Below, piece by piece: positions 26,428-35,942 of a DNA stretch of 48,658 nucleotides. Below the pieces are notes generated by a model. That model was not told where the DNA came from. It made no database searches and saw only the letters and a list, made by a program, of their open reading frames with translations. The number at the start of each line of letters is the position of its first letter. Within the stretch, counting starts at the first letter, position 1. The translations under genes and the position numbers were made by a program. Source of the DNA: Siculibacillus sp. (lineage in GTDB: Bacteria; Pseudomonadota; Alphaproteobacteria; Rhizobiales; Ancalomicrobiaceae); NCBI GenBank assembly GCA_030247555.1, contig JAOTSD010000029.1, positions 1 to 48,658 on the forward strand. The letters run 5' to 3'.

Positions 26428-27201
26428 TCAGTCCTCCTCGCCGCCCCCCATCGGCGGCTCGGGGATGGCCCAGCCCTGCGGCAGAAGGTGTTCCTGCGGC
26501 AGGTAGCGGCGCTTGTAGTCCATCTTGCGAGCGCCCTCGACCCAATAGCCGAGATAGACGAAAGGAAGCCCGCGCCGCTTCGCCCGACGGACATGATCGA
26601 GGATCATGAAGGTGCCGAGGCCGCGCTCCTCGATCTCCGGGTCGTAGAAGGAATAGACCATCGACAGGCCGTCCGAGAGGACGTCGGTCAGCGCCGCCGC
26701 CACCACCGGGCCGCGCCCGCGCCCGGTGAAGCCGGTGTCCGGGCCGCGTCGACGGTATTCGACCACCATCGTGTCGACATGGGTGTCCTCGATCATCATC
26801 GAGAAGTCGAGCACCGTCATGTCGGCCATGCCGCCGTCCGCGTGGCGGGCGTCGAGATAGCGGCGGAAGAGCGAATATTGCTCGGACGTCGGCGCCGGCC
26901 CCTGCTCGACGCCGATCAGGTCGTGATTGTGGCGCAGGTTGCGGCGGAAGCCCTTCGACCACAGGAAGTCATCGACGCGGATGCGCACCGAGATGCAGGC
27001 GCGGCAGCCGTCGCAAGCCGGCCGATAGGCGATGTTCTGCGAGCGGCGGAACCCGCCCTGGGTCAGGACGTCGTTGAGCCCCGGCGCCCGGATGCCGACC
27101 AGATGGGTGAAGACCTTGCGCTCCTGGCGGCCGGGCAGATAGGGGCAGTTCGACGGCGCCGTCAGATAGAACTGGGGCGCGTCGACCGGATGCTGTGTCA
27201 T
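26428..27201 (-). CDS. bpt: Aspartate/glutamate leucyltransferase (arginyltransferase-type)
   Basis: Transfers leucine from Leu-tRNA to N-terminal Asp or Glu of proteins, tagging them for ClpS-ClpAP degradation (bacterial N-end rule). 257 residues. The N-terminal domain has [20 protein letters not shown] and [12 protein letters not shown], with the conserved cysteines; the GNAT-like C-terminal domain has [18 protein letters not shown] and [19 protein letters not shown]. The start at 27201 ([14 protein letters not shown]) matches the family; the frame runs back to 27327. The RDD gene lies upstream on the same strand, a pairing familiar in this order. Confidence 0.95.
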   Translation of the reverse strand: MTQHPVDAPQFYLTAPSNCPYLPGRQERKVFTHLVGIRAPGLNDVLTQGGFRRSQNIAYRPACDGCRACISVRIRVDDFLWSKGFRRNLRHNHDLIGVEQGPAPTSEQYSLFRRYLDARHADGGMADMTVLDFSMMIEDTHVDTMVVEYRRRGPDTGFTGRGRGPVVAAALTDVLSDGLSMVYSFYDPEIEERGLGTFMILDHVRRAKRRGLPFVYLGYWVEGARKMDYKRRYLPQEHLLPQGWAIPEPPMGGGEED

Positions 27202-27249
27202 CTCGCCCCCCCTCGTCCTTCGCCGCAGGTCGCCGGCCACCGTCCTTCC

Positions 27250-27270
27250 CGCCGGCGTGGGACGCCGGCG
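27250..27270. terminator. Hairpin between the RDD gene and bpt
   Basis: CGCCGGCG (27250-27257) and CGCCGGCG (27263-27270), each self-complementary, loop TGGGA. It lies downstream of the RDD gene on the minus strand. There is no T-run, so it may only slow or protect the transcript. Confidence 0.35.
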
Positions 27271-27345
27271 TACTCGCTCACGAGGATAGACAGGAAGCGG
27301 CGCGACGAGAAGAGCGTCGCGGCGCAAGGCCGGACGAAACGCCGT

Positions 27346-27840
27346 TCAACGTCCGGTGAGCGCGAGGACGCGACCGTCCATCACCAATACGCCGGCGACG
27401 AGGTCCTGCAACGTCTGGCGTCGTCCGGTGAACAGGGCGATCAGGTGGATGAACGGGGTCAGCGTCACCGTCACGGTGTAGAACACGACGACATGGATCA
27501 GCGCCTCGAGCCCGCCCGGTCGCGGACCGCCGGTGGTGCGCATGGCCAGTCCCAACGCCCGCATGCCCGGAGTCGCGGCGTCGGGTCCGGCCAGCGTCGC
27601 CACCGTGTAGACGACGCCGAGGATCGGCCACAGCGCCGGATAGATCATCCAGGCGAGCCCGAAGGTCGCCAGACCGAGGAAGAACACCACGATCGCCGCG
27701 ACCAGCCACAACAGCGACACCCCGACGATGTCGAAGAGATAGGCGATGGCGCGCCGCTTCAACACGTCCCGGAAGAGATCGGGCTCGAGCGCCGGGTCGT
27801 AGACCCACCGCACGGTGATCTGTTGCGTCGGCTGCACCAT
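27346..27840 (-). CDS. RDD family membrane protein
   Basis: 164-residue inner-membrane protein of the RDD family. After the cytosolic start ([20 protein letters not shown]) come [20 protein letters not shown] with the family Arg and Asp, a second helix ([20 protein letters not shown]), a third ([16 protein letters not shown]) and a fourth ([20 protein letters not shown]). The segment [16 protein letters not shown] and the closing [11 protein letters not shown] are family hallmarks. AGGAG lies before the ATG at 27840. Function unknown; some RDD proteins have been linked to ion transport. Confidence 0.88.
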   Translation of the reverse strand: MVQPTQQITVRWVYDPALEPDLFRDVLKRRAIAYLFDIVGVSLLWLVAAIVVFFLGLATFGLAWMIYPALWPILGVVYTVATLAGPDAATPGMRALGLAMRTTGGPRPGGLEALIHVVVFYTVTVTLTPFIHLIALFTGRRQTLQDLVAGVLVMDGRVLALTGR

Positions 27841-28087
27841 CGGTCGGCTCCTCGTCGCCATCCGCCCGCCGGTCCCATCGGTCGGCCTCATCGGCGGTGG
27901 ACGGTCGCAAAGATGGCCCCGACGCGTGACCGCTTCAAGGCCGCTCGAACGATCCGGCACAGTTCACCGCAACCTCCGGGAGGTCCGATCGCGCCGTCAC
28001 AGTTTCAGGATTTACGAATTGGTAAGGATGATGCCTGAATATTCTTCAGTACTGATATATGCCAATACTCTGGCGGGAGATTTCAGT

Positions 28088-30043
28088 ATGTCGATCGCAA
28101 CGAAGCAGAACGAGATTGCATCTTTCTTGTGCAGATCGGGCGACAACTCCTCTGCGTCGATCGATCTGTGGCGGGAATGTGAAAGCGTCATTCCCGGCAT
28201 TCTGACCGAATTCTATGCGGGCCTGTCCGAGGTACCCCATTTCCGCGAGCATCTGGCGCCGGCCGGCGAGATCGACCGGCTGAAGAAGGCCCAGACCGAC
28301 CATTGGCGCGCCATCTTCGCCCAGACGCCGCCCGAAGATGCCGAGAGCCGTTCCGCCCGCATCGGCGAGGTCCACGTCAAGATCGGCCTGCCCTCGGGTT
28401 GGTACATGGCCGGTTACGCCTTCCTGCTGCGCAAGCTCCTGCCGCACATCGCCGCGCGCAACCGCTTCTCCGCCGCCAAGCGCCGGGCGATGATCGAGCG
28501 GCTGATCGAGCGTGTCTTCAACGACATGATCCTCTCCAACACCGCTTACGAGAATCTGGTCGATTCCGGCCGCACCGCCACCGCCGCCGCCAGGGCCGAC
28601 CTCGGCAACCTGCGCAACGCCGCCTCGATGGTGTCGGACGCCAATCTGACCGCCATCCAGCTCGCCCATCTGACCCGCAACACTCGTATGGTCAACAGCT
28701 CGAGCCAGTCGATCTCCGCCGCAGCCTCCGAACTCGTCGCCTCGGTCGAGGAGATCGCCCGTTCTTCGGAGAGCGCCTCGCGCGACGCCGCCGAGACCGA
28801 TGGTACGGTGAGCTTCGGCCGCAACGCCGTCGAGGATGTGCACGCCGCGATCGGCAACATCGACGCCGCCGTCGCCGAGACCGCCGCCAACGTCGAGCAA
28901 CTGGCGTCCGCCTCCGACCAGATCGGCCAGATTCTGACGGTGATCGAGAGCATCGCCTCCCAGACCAACCTTCTCGCCCTCAACGCCACGATCGAGGCGG
29001 CGCGAGCCGGCGAGGCCGGCCGCGGCTTCGCCGTCGTCGCGACCGAGGTGAAGAACCTCGCCGGCCGCACGACGCGCTCCACCGAGGACATCAACCAGCG
29101 CATCGCCGCACTGCGTGCCGGCATGTCCGGCATTCTGTCGACCATGGGCCAGACCACGACGGCGGTGGGCGAGGGCCGCACCGCCATCTCGCGCGCCGCC
29201 GAGACGATGGAGACGATCTCCGGCCAGGTCGCCAATGTCGCCCACAAGATGGCCGAGATCTCGGCCATTCTGACGCAGCAGAAGGCCGCCTCGAGCGAGA
29301 TCGCCGAGAGCGTGATCAAGGTCGCGGGCGTGGCGGAGACCAACGAGGCGGTCCTGCATTCGATGGCGGGCAAGCTGCAGGTCAACAACGACCGCTTCGG
29401 CACCTTGGCGCGCACTTGGTTCCACGCCGATTCCGATCGTTCTCTTTGCGAGATGGCCAAGGTCGACCACGTCTTCTTCAAGAAGCGGGTGGTCGACACC
29501 GTCGTCGGCCGCGAAGGTTGGAAGGCCGAGGACGTTCCCGACCATCACGGCTGCCGGCTCGGCAAGTGGTACGACGCGCTGCAGCGCCCCGAATACAAGG
29601 CGTTGCCCGCCTATGCCCGACTGGTGGAGCCGCACCAGCGCGTCCACGCCGCCGGCCGCGCCGCGCTCGCCGCCCATGCCGCCGGCAAGATCGACGACGC
29701 CTTCGCGGCGATGGACCGCCTCAACGAGGCGAGCACCGAGGTGTTGGACCTGCTCGAGGAACTTTCGGTCGGCATCGGCGAGATCGAGCGGGCGGTCGAG
29801 CGCCGCAACCATCGGCGCGAACCGGTCGAGATGTCCGGCGAACTGACCGTCGGTGACGAGACGCGCAAGGTGAAGGTGGTGGATCTGTCCGCCGGCGGCG
29901 CCCGCGTCGTCGGGCTGCGCTCGCACGAGGTCGGCCAGCACATGCGCCTCACGCTCGCCAACGGTCGCACCTGCGCCGCCTGCGCCACCTGGGTGAACGG
30001 TTCGGAGGGCGGGTTGCGCTTCATCGCCGAAGCGGCGGAATGA
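28088..30043 (+). CDS. Globin-coupled chemoreceptor with CZB and PilZ domains
   Basis: A 651-residue soluble sensor with four modules. (1) Sensor globin, about 10-165; the proximal heme histidine is H96 in [19 protein letters not shown], so it should bind O2 or NO. (2) MCP signalling domain, about 230-450, with the tip [20 protein letters not shown] that contacts CheA/CheW. (3) CZB zinc-binding domain, with candidate ligands H461, C489 ([10 protein letters not shown]), H516 and H520. (4) PilZ domain with the cyclic-di-GMP motifs R573-x3-R577 and D599-x-S-x-x-G604. No membrane helix and no C-terminal CheR-binding pentapeptide. GGGAGA supports the start at 28088; ATGs at 28028 and 28031 are alternatives. 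Convergent with the threonine dehydratase. Confidence 0.93.
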   Translation: MSIATKQNEIASFLCRSGDNSSASIDLWRECESVIPGILTEFYAGLSEVPHFREHLAPAGEIDRLKKAQTDHWRAIFAQTPPEDAESRSARIGEVHVKIGLPSGWYMAGYAFLLRKLLPHIAARNRFSAAKRRAMIERLIERVFNDMILSNTAYENLVDSGRTATAAARADLGNLRNAASMVSDANLTAIQLAHLTRNTRMVNSSSQSISAAASELVASVEEIARSSESASRDAAETDGTVSFGRNAVEDVHAAIGNIDAAVAETAANVEQLASASDQIGQILTVIESIASQTNLLALNATIEAARAGEAGRGFAVVATEVKNLAGRTTRSTEDINQRIAALRAGMSGILSTMGQTTTAVGEGRTAISRAAETMETISGQVANVAHKMAEISAILTQQKAASSEIAESVIKVAGVAETNEAVLHSMAGKLQVNNDRFGTLARTWFHADSDRSLCEMAKVDHVFFKKRVVDTVVGREGWKAEDVPDHHGCRLGKWYDALQRPEYKALPAYARLVEPHQRVHAAGRAALAAHAAGKIDDAFAAMDRLNEASTEVLDLLEELSVGIGEIERAVERRNHRREPVEMSGELTVGDETRKVKVVDLSAGGARVVGLRSHEVGQHMRLTLANGRTCAACATWVNGSEGGLRFIAEAAE

Positions 30044-30049
30044 GGCGAG

Positions 30050-30065
30050 CCGGCGGCACCGCCGG
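30050..30065. terminator. Hairpin in the 24-base gap between convergent genes
   Basis: CCGGCGG (30050-30056) and CCGCCGG (30059-30065) around CA. It fills most of the gap between the receptor stop at 30043 and the dehydratase stop at 30068, so it could act on both strands. Confidence 0.45.
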
Positions 30066-30067
30066 AT

Positions 30068-31312
30068 TCACACCCGTGCTTCCGGGCGTTCCAGTCGCTC
30101 CACCACGTAGTCGAGCGCCTCGAGCGCCGCGATGATTTCCTGCGCGTGCGCCCCGTCGCGGGTCTCGAAGACGACGTCGAGGGTGGCGCCCTTCGCCGGC
30201 ACCTTGAGGAAGGTGCGATGGTGCTCGACCTCGAGGATGTTGGCGCCGAGCCGGCCGAGTACGGTGGTGATCTCGCCGAGCACGCCGGGGCGGTCCGGGA
30301 TGATCAGACGGATGCCGACGATCTTCTCCTCGCGGGCGAGTTCGCGCACCATGATCGAGGAGAGGATGCGCGGATCGATGTTGCCGCCGGTGAGGATGAG
30401 CCCGACGCGGCGGCCGCGGAAACGCTCCGGCGCGGTCAGGAGCGCGGCGAGGCCGGCGCCGGCCGCACCCTCCGCCATGGTCTTCTGCAGGGTCAGATAG
30501 AGGTTCACCGCCCGTTCGATCTCGACCTCCTCGACGAGAATCAGGTCGTCGAGCAGCCGGCGGGCGATTTCCAGCGTCCGCCGGCCGACGCGGCGTACAG
30601 CGATGCCCTCGGCCAGCGTCGTGCCGCCGGCGTGGACCGGCAGGTCGCGCAGCTCCGCCCACATCGACGGATAGAGGCGGGTCTCGACCCCGACGATCTC
30701 CAGCCTGGGCGCCAGCGCCTTGGCGGCGACCGCGATGCCGCCGATCAGCCCGCCGCCGCCGACCGGCACGACGATCACGTCGAGGTCGGGCTTCACCTCG
30801 AGCATCTCCAGCGCCACCGTGCCCTGGCCGCGGATGACGTGGAAGTCGTCGTAGGGGTGGACGAAGACGAGCCCGTCGCGGGTGGCGATGCGCTCCGCTT
30901 CCACTTCCGCCTCGGCCACGGTCTCCCCCGAAAGCACCACATGGGCGCCGAAGCCGCGCGTCGCCGTCACCTTCACGTGCGGCGTCGTCACCGGCATGAC
31001 GATGGTCGAGGGGATGCCGAGCCGGGTGGCGTGATAGGCGACGGCCTGGGCGTGGTTGCCGGCCGACATGGCGATGACGCCGCGCCGGCGCTCCGCCTCG
31101 TCGAGCGACAGCAGCTTCACCAGCGCGCCGCGCTCCTTGAAGGCGTTGGTGACCTGCAGGTTTTCATATTTTACCCAGACGTCCGCCCCGGTCATCGCGG
31201 CGAGCCGCGGCGCCGGCAGGAACGGCGTCCGCATCACCACGCCGGCGATCATCTCGGCCGCGTCCCGCACGTCGGCGAGGGTCGGTAGGCGGAGATCGGC
31301 GTCGCTGGTCAT
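30068..31312 (-). CDS. ilvA: Threonine dehydratase (threonine ammonia-lyase), single ACT domain
   Basis: PLP enzyme converting threonine to 2-oxobutanoate and ammonia. 414 residues. The PLP lysine is K59 in NAFKERGA; the phosphate-cradle GGGGLIGG and SAGNHAQAVAYHA are intact. One C-terminal ACT domain (about 335-405, GIRLIIPDRPGVLGEITTVL) marks the form with a single regulatory domain rather than the two-ACT biosynthetic form. It may serve isoleucine synthesis or threonine breakdown; the context (chemoreceptor, TetR) does not decide. Confidence 0.92.
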   Translation of the reverse strand: MTSDADLRLPTLADVRDAAEMIAGVVMRTPFLPAPRLAAMTGADVWVKYENLQVTNAFKERGALVKLLSLDEAERRRGVIAMSAGNHAQAVAYHATRLGIPSTIVMPVTTPHVKVTATRGFGAHVVLSGETVAEAEVEAERIATRDGLVFVHPYDDFHVIRGQGTVALEMLEVKPDLDVIVVPVGGGGLIGGIAVAAKALAPRLEIVGVETRLYPSMWAELRDLPVHAGGTTLAEGIAVRRVGRRTLEIARRLLDDLILVEEVEIERAVNLYLTLQKTMAEGAAGAGLAALLTAPERFRGRRVGLILTGGNIDPRILSSIMVRELAREEKIVGIRLIIPDRPGVLGEITTVLGRLGANILEVEHHRTFLKVPAKGATLDVVFETRDGAHAQEIIAALEALDYVVERLERPEARV

Positions 31313-31380
31313 GGTCGGAGCCTCGGATCGCGGGAGGAGCCCGATGGTCTAGCCGAAAGTCGAGGGCGAGGCGAGGGGGC

Positions 31381-32031
31381 TCAGCCGCGCCCCATCAGCC
31401 GCGCCACCGCTTCCGTCGCCCGGTCGGCGCGCGCCGCGATCTCCTCGGCGGTCGGCGTCGTCCCGACCCCGAGCAGCAGCTGGATCTGCACCGGCCCGAC
31501 CAGGATGTCGAAATAGCTCGCCATCACCAGTTCGCCGTCCTCGGCCGCGACGATGCCGCGCTCGACCGCGCGGCGGACGAACTCCATCGCCGAGTGCCGG
31601 ACCCGGTCGGCGCCCTGGGCGGAGAGCGCCTCGGCGAGGGCGGTCGAGCGCGACGCCTCGGCGATCGCCAACCGATAGAGCCCGACGCGGCGCGGATCGA
31701 GGAATTCGGTGAGGAAGCGTCGCCCGAAGGCGGCGAGGCTCGCCAGGAACGAGGCGCGGTCGACCGGATCGCCGAAGCGCGCATCGAGCGTCATGCTCTC
31801 GGTGTGAGTCGCCACCAGCGCCTCGGCCAGGCCCTGCTTGCTGTCGAACAGGCGATAGAGGTCGCGCTTCGACACCCGCGCCCGCTGCGCGATCTCCAGC
31901 GTCGTCGCCGCCTCGAACCCCTTCTCGGTGAAGACGCATCCGGCCGCGTCGAGGATCGCCGCGCGCCGCGCCGCCTCCGCGTCGCTCCGCCCGTCCGCCG
32001 CCCCCGGCGCCTCGCTCGCCTCCGCCCCCAT
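31381..32031 (-). CDS. TetR family transcriptional regulator
   Basis: 216 residues. The N-terminal helix-turn-helix (about 20-65) reads RRAAILDAAGCVFTEKGFEA, TTLEIAQRARVSKRDLYRLF and DSKQGLAEALVA, a typical TetR fold. The C-terminal ligand domain is divergent, so the inducer is unknown. The ATG at 32031 is used; the open frame upstream to 32115 crosses the operator region and is not coding. It is divergent from the FAD oxidoreductase gene, with paired decamer repeats between them, so it very probably represses both itself and that gene. Confidence 0.9.
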   Translation of the reverse strand: MGAEASEAPGAADGRSDAEAARRAAILDAAGCVFTEKGFEAATTLEIAQRARVSKRDLYRLFDSKQGLAEALVATHTESMTLDARFGDPVDRASFLASLAAFGRRFLTEFLDPRRVGLYRLAIAEASRSTALAEALSAQGADRVRHSAMEFVRRAVERGIVAAEDGELVMASYFDILVGPVQIQLLLGVGTTPTAEEIAARADRATEAVARLMGRG

Positions 32032-32058
32032 GCGACTCGTATCCACACTCTCGTTTTT

Positions 32059-32116
32059 CGGTACCAATCGGTACCAGTCCCTGCTATGAATGGCAACGGT
32101 ACCCATCGGTACCAAT
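32059..32116. promoter_or_regulatory. Paired operator sites between tetR and the oxidoreductase gene
   Basis: Two sites, 32059-32078 and 32097-32116, each made of two decamers of the form CGGTACCNAT (the second decamer of the first site ends AGT). GGTACC is itself a palindrome, so each site has four inverted half-elements one helical turn apart. The sites are 38 bases start to start. A minus-strand -35-like TTGGTA falls inside the downstream site. Confidence 0.75.
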
Positions 32117-32150
32117 TCGAACGAGACCCTTCCGGGTCGGCAGGTGTGCG

Positions 32151-34298
32151 ATGAAGACCTATCTCCTGGTGAAGCTCGGATTTCTCCCCGCCATCCTGTT
32201 CTGGAGCCTCGCCGGCTTCGGGCTCGGCCGGCTCGGTCTCGTCCTCGGCGCGCTCGGCGGCGTCGGCCTCGTCGCCTGGAACCGGCGGCGTGGCCTCGAC
32301 CGGCCGATGGAGACGGCCTTCGCCGCCTTCCTCGGCGTTGCGTCCGTCGCCGAGCCTCTCGGGCTCATCGACCTCCACGCCGCCGTCGCGCTCTCCTTCG
32401 CGGTGATGGGGGTGACCGCGCTCGTCACCTGCGTCTCGCGTCGGCCGTGGACCGCCGCCCATTCCGCCGCGTCCCATGCCGGCGCCACCGAGACGCCGGT
32501 GTTCTTCGCCGTCAACTTCGCGCTGTCGGCGCTCTGGGGCTTGCTCTTCCTCGGGCTGTCCGCCCTGGTTCTCGCCCAAGCCCCGCCGATCTGGGCGACG
32601 ATGCTCACCCTCGGCGGCGCGCTCGTCTCGATCTTCGGGCCGAAGCAACTGGTCCATCTGGCGCTCGCCCGCGCCATCCGCGCCCGCGAACGCTGGCATT
32701 GGCCGAAGCCCGACTTCACCGCCCCGCGTCCGCCCGAGACCTACGACGTCGCGGTCGTCGGCGCCGGCCTCGGCGGCCTCACCGCGGCCGCGCTTCTCGC
32801 CCGCGCCGGGCTGAAGGTGATCGTCTGCGAGCATCACGTCGTCCCCGGCGGCTTCGCCCACACTTGGCTGCGCAAGGTCCGTCACGACGGCGTGCCGCGG
32901 GTCTTCCGCTTCGATTCGGGCGTCCACGACGTCTCCGGCGTCCGCCCGGGCGGCTCGGTCGCAGGCCTCCTCGAGCACCTCGGCGCCAAGATCGATTGGG
33001 TCCGCCTCGGCCACGCCGCCTGGCGTGACGACGCTGTTCATCCCATCCCCGAGGACTGGAGCGCCCATCGCGACGACCTCGCCGCCCGCCACCCCGGCAG
33101 CGCCGAGGGTCTCGTCGACCTCTTCGAGGTGATGCGCGCCGTCGACGCCGACATCACCTCGCTCGGTGTCGGCAACCACGGACTGCCGCTGACGCCCGCG
33201 ACGACGGAGGCGATGCTCGGTTTCGCCGCCGCCCACCCGGCGTTGGCGGCCTGGATGGACCGCCCCTTCGCCGCGCTGATGGACGCTCATGCGATCGAGC
33301 CGGCGGCCCGCGCCGAACTCCTGGCGCTCGCCGGCTATCTCACCGACCGCCCGGCCGAACTGACGGTGCTGCAGATGGCGCCGCTCTTCGGCTACTGGTT
33401 CCACGGCGGACACTATCCGAAGGGCGGCTCCGGCCGGCTCGGGGCGGAACTCGCGGCGGTGGTGCGTCGCCACGGCGGCGAAGTGCTGCTCGCGTCGCCG
33501 GTCGCCGAGATCCTGGTCGAGAACGGCCGCGCCGGCGGCCTGCGCCTCGCCTCCGGCCGCCGCATCGCCGCCCGCGCCGTCGTCTCCAACGCCGATCTGC
33601 GCCGCACCTTCCTCGAGCTGGTGCCGGCCGCGGCGCTGCCGGCCGACTTCCGCGCGAAGATCGCCGCCGCCGAACCGGCGACCTCGGCCTTCATGGTGGC
33701 GCTCGGCCTCGACCGGCCGGTCGACCTCGCGCCGATCTCCCACGTGACCGGCGCCGACGGGCTCCATGTCCATGTCGCCGCGCCGTCGCGCGTCGACCCC
33801 TCGGCGGCGCCGCAGGGCTACGCCACCCTCGAACTGATCAGCCTGATCCCGTCGTCCGAGGCCGCCCGTTGGTTCGCCGACCCGGAGGCGACCGACGATC
33901 CGGCGCATCGCGCCTCGCCCGGCTACCTCGCCGCCCGCACCGCCTTCGGCGACCGCCTGATCGCCGCCGCCGAGCGCCTCGTCCCCGACCTGCGTGACCG
34001 CATCGTCCTGCGTGTCGATGCGACGCCGGCGACCTTCGCCCGCTACGACTGGTCGAGCCGCGGCTCGATCTACGGCATCGCCGACGGCCACCGCCTCGGC
34101 GGCACGCGCTCCCCGGTCCCAGGCCTGTGGATCGCCGGCGCCGCCGGCATCGGCCCCGGCGTCGAGGCGGTGATGATCTCCGGCGCCCGCGCCGCCATCG
34201 ACATCCTCCCCGACGTCTTCACCCGCCCCGCCGCCCCGGTCGTCACCGATGTGGCGGTGGCCGAGGAGGCCGACGCGAGCGAGATGGAGCCGGCGTGA
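32151..34298 (+). CDS. Membrane-anchored phytoene-desaturase-like FAD oxidoreductase
   Basis: 715 residues in two parts. Residues 1-185 carry about six hydrophobic helices (for example KLGFLPAILFWSLAGFGLG, FFAVNFALSALWGLLFLGLS, TMLTLGGALVSIFGPKQLVH). From about 198 there is an FAD-binding amine-oxidase/CrtI/RetSat-type enzyme: dinucleotide motif VAVVGAGLGGLTAAALL and EHHVVPGGF, then HYPKGGSGRLGAELAAVVRR, and a C-terminal FAD-closing segment PGLWIAGAAGIGPGVEAVMI. The substrate is probably a lipid or isoprenoid, by family only. The last 30 residues are acidic. It is divergent from a TetR gene with shared operators, so it is likely induced by the TetR ligand. Confidence 0.88.
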   Translation: MKTYLLVKLGFLPAILFWSLAGFGLGRLGLVLGALGGVGLVAWNRRRGLDRPMETAFAAFLGVASVAEPLGLIDLHAAVALSFAVMGVTALVTCVSRRPWTAAHSAASHAGATETPVFFAVNFALSALWGLLFLGLSALVLAQAPPIWATMLTLGGALVSIFGPKQLVHLALARAIRARERWHWPKPDFTAPRPPETYDVAVVGAGLGGLTAAALLARAGLKVIVCEHHVVPGGFAHTWLRKVRHDGVPRVFRFDSGVHDVSGVRPGGSVAGLLEHLGAKIDWVRLGHAAWRDDAVHPIPEDWSAHRDDLAARHPGSAEGLVDLFEVMRAVDADITSLGVGNHGLPLTPATTEAMLGFAAAHPALAAWMDRPFAALMDAHAIEPAARAELLALAGYLTDRPAELTVLQMAPLFGYWFHGGHYPKGGSGRLGAELAAVVRRHGGEVLLASPVAEILVENGRAGGLRLASGRRIAARAVVSNADLRRTFLELVPAAALPADFRAKIAAAEPATSAFMVALGLDRPVDLAPISHVTGADGLHVHVAAPSRVDPSAAPQGYATLELISLIPSSEAARWFADPEATDDPAHRASPGYLAARTAFGDRLIAAAERLVPDLRDRIVLRVDATPATFARYDWSSRGSIYGIADGHRLGGTRSPVPGLWIAGAAGIGPGVEAVMISGARAAIDILPDVFTRPAAPVVTDVAVAEEADASEMEPA

Positions 34299-34389
34299 AG
34301 CGGGGCGAGGGGAGGGCGGATTTGACGGGACGCTCCCGGCTGGGCACGACCCGGTGGTCTCGTCGCGAAGACCGGTGCTCCGACGCTCC

Positions 34390-34408
34390 CTCCCCCTCCA
34401 AGGGGGAG
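34390..34408. terminator. Hairpin between convergent oxidoreductase and mmsB genes
   Basis: CTCCCCCT pairs with AGGGGGAG around CCA. It lies in the 204-base gap between the stops at 34298 and 34503. No T-run; a weak two-way terminator at best. The rest of the gap shows nothing else. Confidence 0.4.
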
Positions 34409-34502
34409 AGGACCGGATGGGAGCGTCTTCGGATATCTCACGTCGTTGCGAGTCGGTATTTCGGCAGAGCGGAACGTGCGTCGCCGCCCCACCCGTGCCC
34501 GC

Positions 34503-35390
34503 TCACTTCCCTTCGAGGAAGCGGATGATGCCGGAGAAGTCGACCCCGGTGTTGCCGGCGTCGCAGAAGAGCTTGTAGAGCTGCGCCGCTTCGGCCCCGA
34601 GCGGCGTGGCTTGGCCGGCGCTCGACGCCACGTCCTGGGCGAGCTTCAGGTCCTTCAGCATCATCGCCGCGGCGAAGCCGGGGGCGTAGTCGCGGTTGGC
34701 CGGCGAGGTCGGCACCGGGCCGGGCACCGGGCAATAGCTGGTCAGCGACCAGCACTGACCCGACGCGGTGGAGGAGATGTCGAAGAGCTTCTGCTCGTCG
34801 AGTCCGAGCTTGCGGGCGAGCGCGAAGCCCTCGCACACCGCGATCATCGAGATGCCGAGGATCATGTTGTTGCAGATCTTCGCCGCCTGACCGGCGCCCG
34901 CCGATCCGGCGTGGACGATGGTCTTGCCCATCTTCTCGAGGAACGGCTTCGCCGCCGCGAAACCCGCCTCGGTGCCGCCGACCATGAAGGTCAGCGTGCC
35001 GGCCGCGGCGCCGCCGGTGCCGCCGGAGACCGGCGCGTCGACGAAGACGAAGCCCTTCTCGGCACCGAGCGCGGCCACCGCGCGGGCGGTCTCGACGTGG
35101 ATGGTCGAGGAATCGATGCACAGCGTGCCCGCCGCGGCGTGGGCGAAGACGCCGTCGGCGCCGCCGTAGACCGCCTCGACGTGCCGACCCTCCGGCAACA
35201 TCGACACCACCACTTCGGCGCCGGCCACCGCCTCCGCCACCGTGGCGGCCGAGGAGCCGCCGGCGGCGAGGAAGCGCGCCATGCCGTCGACCGAAAGATC
35301 GAAGCCCGTCACCGCGTGCCCGGCCTTCACCAGATTGGCGGCCATCGGCCCGCCCATGTTGCCGAGCCCGATGAATGCGATCTTCGCCAT
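34503..35390 (-). CDS. mmsB: 3-hydroxyisobutyrate dehydrogenase
   Basis: Oxidises 3-hydroxyisobutyrate to methylmalonate semialdehyde with NAD in valine breakdown. 295 residues. The N-terminal Rossmann motif is FIGLGNMGGPMAANLVKAGH; the substrate motif is DAPVSGGTGGAAAGTLTFMV; the catalytic lysine lies in GQAAKICNNMILG. GGAGGA is directly upstream of the ATG at 35390. It is the last gene of a minus-strand cluster with acyl-CoA dehydrogenase and 3-hydroxyisobutyryl-CoA hydrolase, which fixes the pathway. No methylmalonate-semialdehyde dehydrogenase (mmsA) is in the window. Confidence 0.95.
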   Translation of the reverse strand: MAKIAFIGLGNMGGPMAANLVKAGHAVTGFDLSVDGMARFLAAGGSSAATVAEAVAGAEVVVSMLPEGRHVEAVYGGADGVFAHAAAGTLCIDSSTIHVETARAVAALGAEKGFVFVDAPVSGGTGGAAAGTLTFMVGGTEAGFAAAKPFLEKMGKTIVHAGSAGAGQAAKICNNMILGISMIAVCEGFALARKLGLDEQKLFDISSTASGQCWSLTSYCPVPGPVPTSPANRDYAPGFAAAMMLKDLKLAQDVASSAGQATPLGAEAAQLYKLFCDAGNTGVDFSGIIRFLEGK

Positions 35391-35458
35391 GTCGTCCTCC
35401 CTGATCGGCCCTTCCCGGGACCGGTGTGTTCCGCGTCGGCGCCGCCGTGCTCGCCGCC

Positions 35459-35923
35459 TCAGGCCGTCTCCATCCGCCGGCGCCGCTTCTTCGCCTCGCG
35501 ATCGGCACGTTCGGCCAAGAAGAAGAGCGCCAGATAGATCGCCACCGCCGCCACCTGGGCGATGGTCCACGGGCCGGTCCAGCCGAAGATGCCGGCATAG
35601 CCGGTGTGGATGAGGATGCGGGCGAAGGTCACCACCAGCCAGGTCGCCGTACCCCAGGTCGATCCCAGCCACAGGCCGACGGCGGCCACCGGATCGAAAG
35701 CCGCGAAGAACAGCGCCGCGCCCTGCCGCGGCAGGTTGGTGCGCCCCGGTTCGTCGATCGGCGGCACGATGCCCATGATCGCCGCCCATTCCCACAGCGC
35801 CCAGCCGAGATGGGCGATCGCCATGATCTTCAGGAAGACGTCGTGAGCGATGCGCCAGCGCGGCCGGGCCGGTTCCGGCGCCGTCGGGGGCTGCGCTGCG
35901 ACGATCGTCTCGATCCGTGCCAT
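35459..35923 (-). CDS. Small membrane protein (DUF6163-like)
   Basis: 154 residues with three to four predicted membrane helices: KIMAIAHLGWALWEWAAIMG, ALFFAAFDPVAAVGLWLGS, TATWLVVTFARILIHTGYAG and TIAQVAAVAIYLALFFLAE. The tail is strongly basic (KKRRRRMETA), so the C-terminus should be cytosolic. The resemblance to DUF6163 is from memory and uncertain. It lies between two valine-catabolism genes on the same strand, 68 bases before mmsB and 19 bases after the hydrolase stop, so it is in the same operon. A role in the pathway is unproven. Confidence 0.7.
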   Translation of the reverse strand: MARIETIVAAQPPTAPEPARPRWRIAHDVFLKIMAIAHLGWALWEWAAIMGIVPPIDEPGRTNLPRQGAALFFAAFDPVAAVGLWLGSTWGTATWLVVTFARILIHTGYAGIFGWTGPWTIAQVAAVAIYLALFFLAERADREAKKRRRRMETA

Positions 35924-35942
35924 GGGTTCCGCGACCTTCCGA

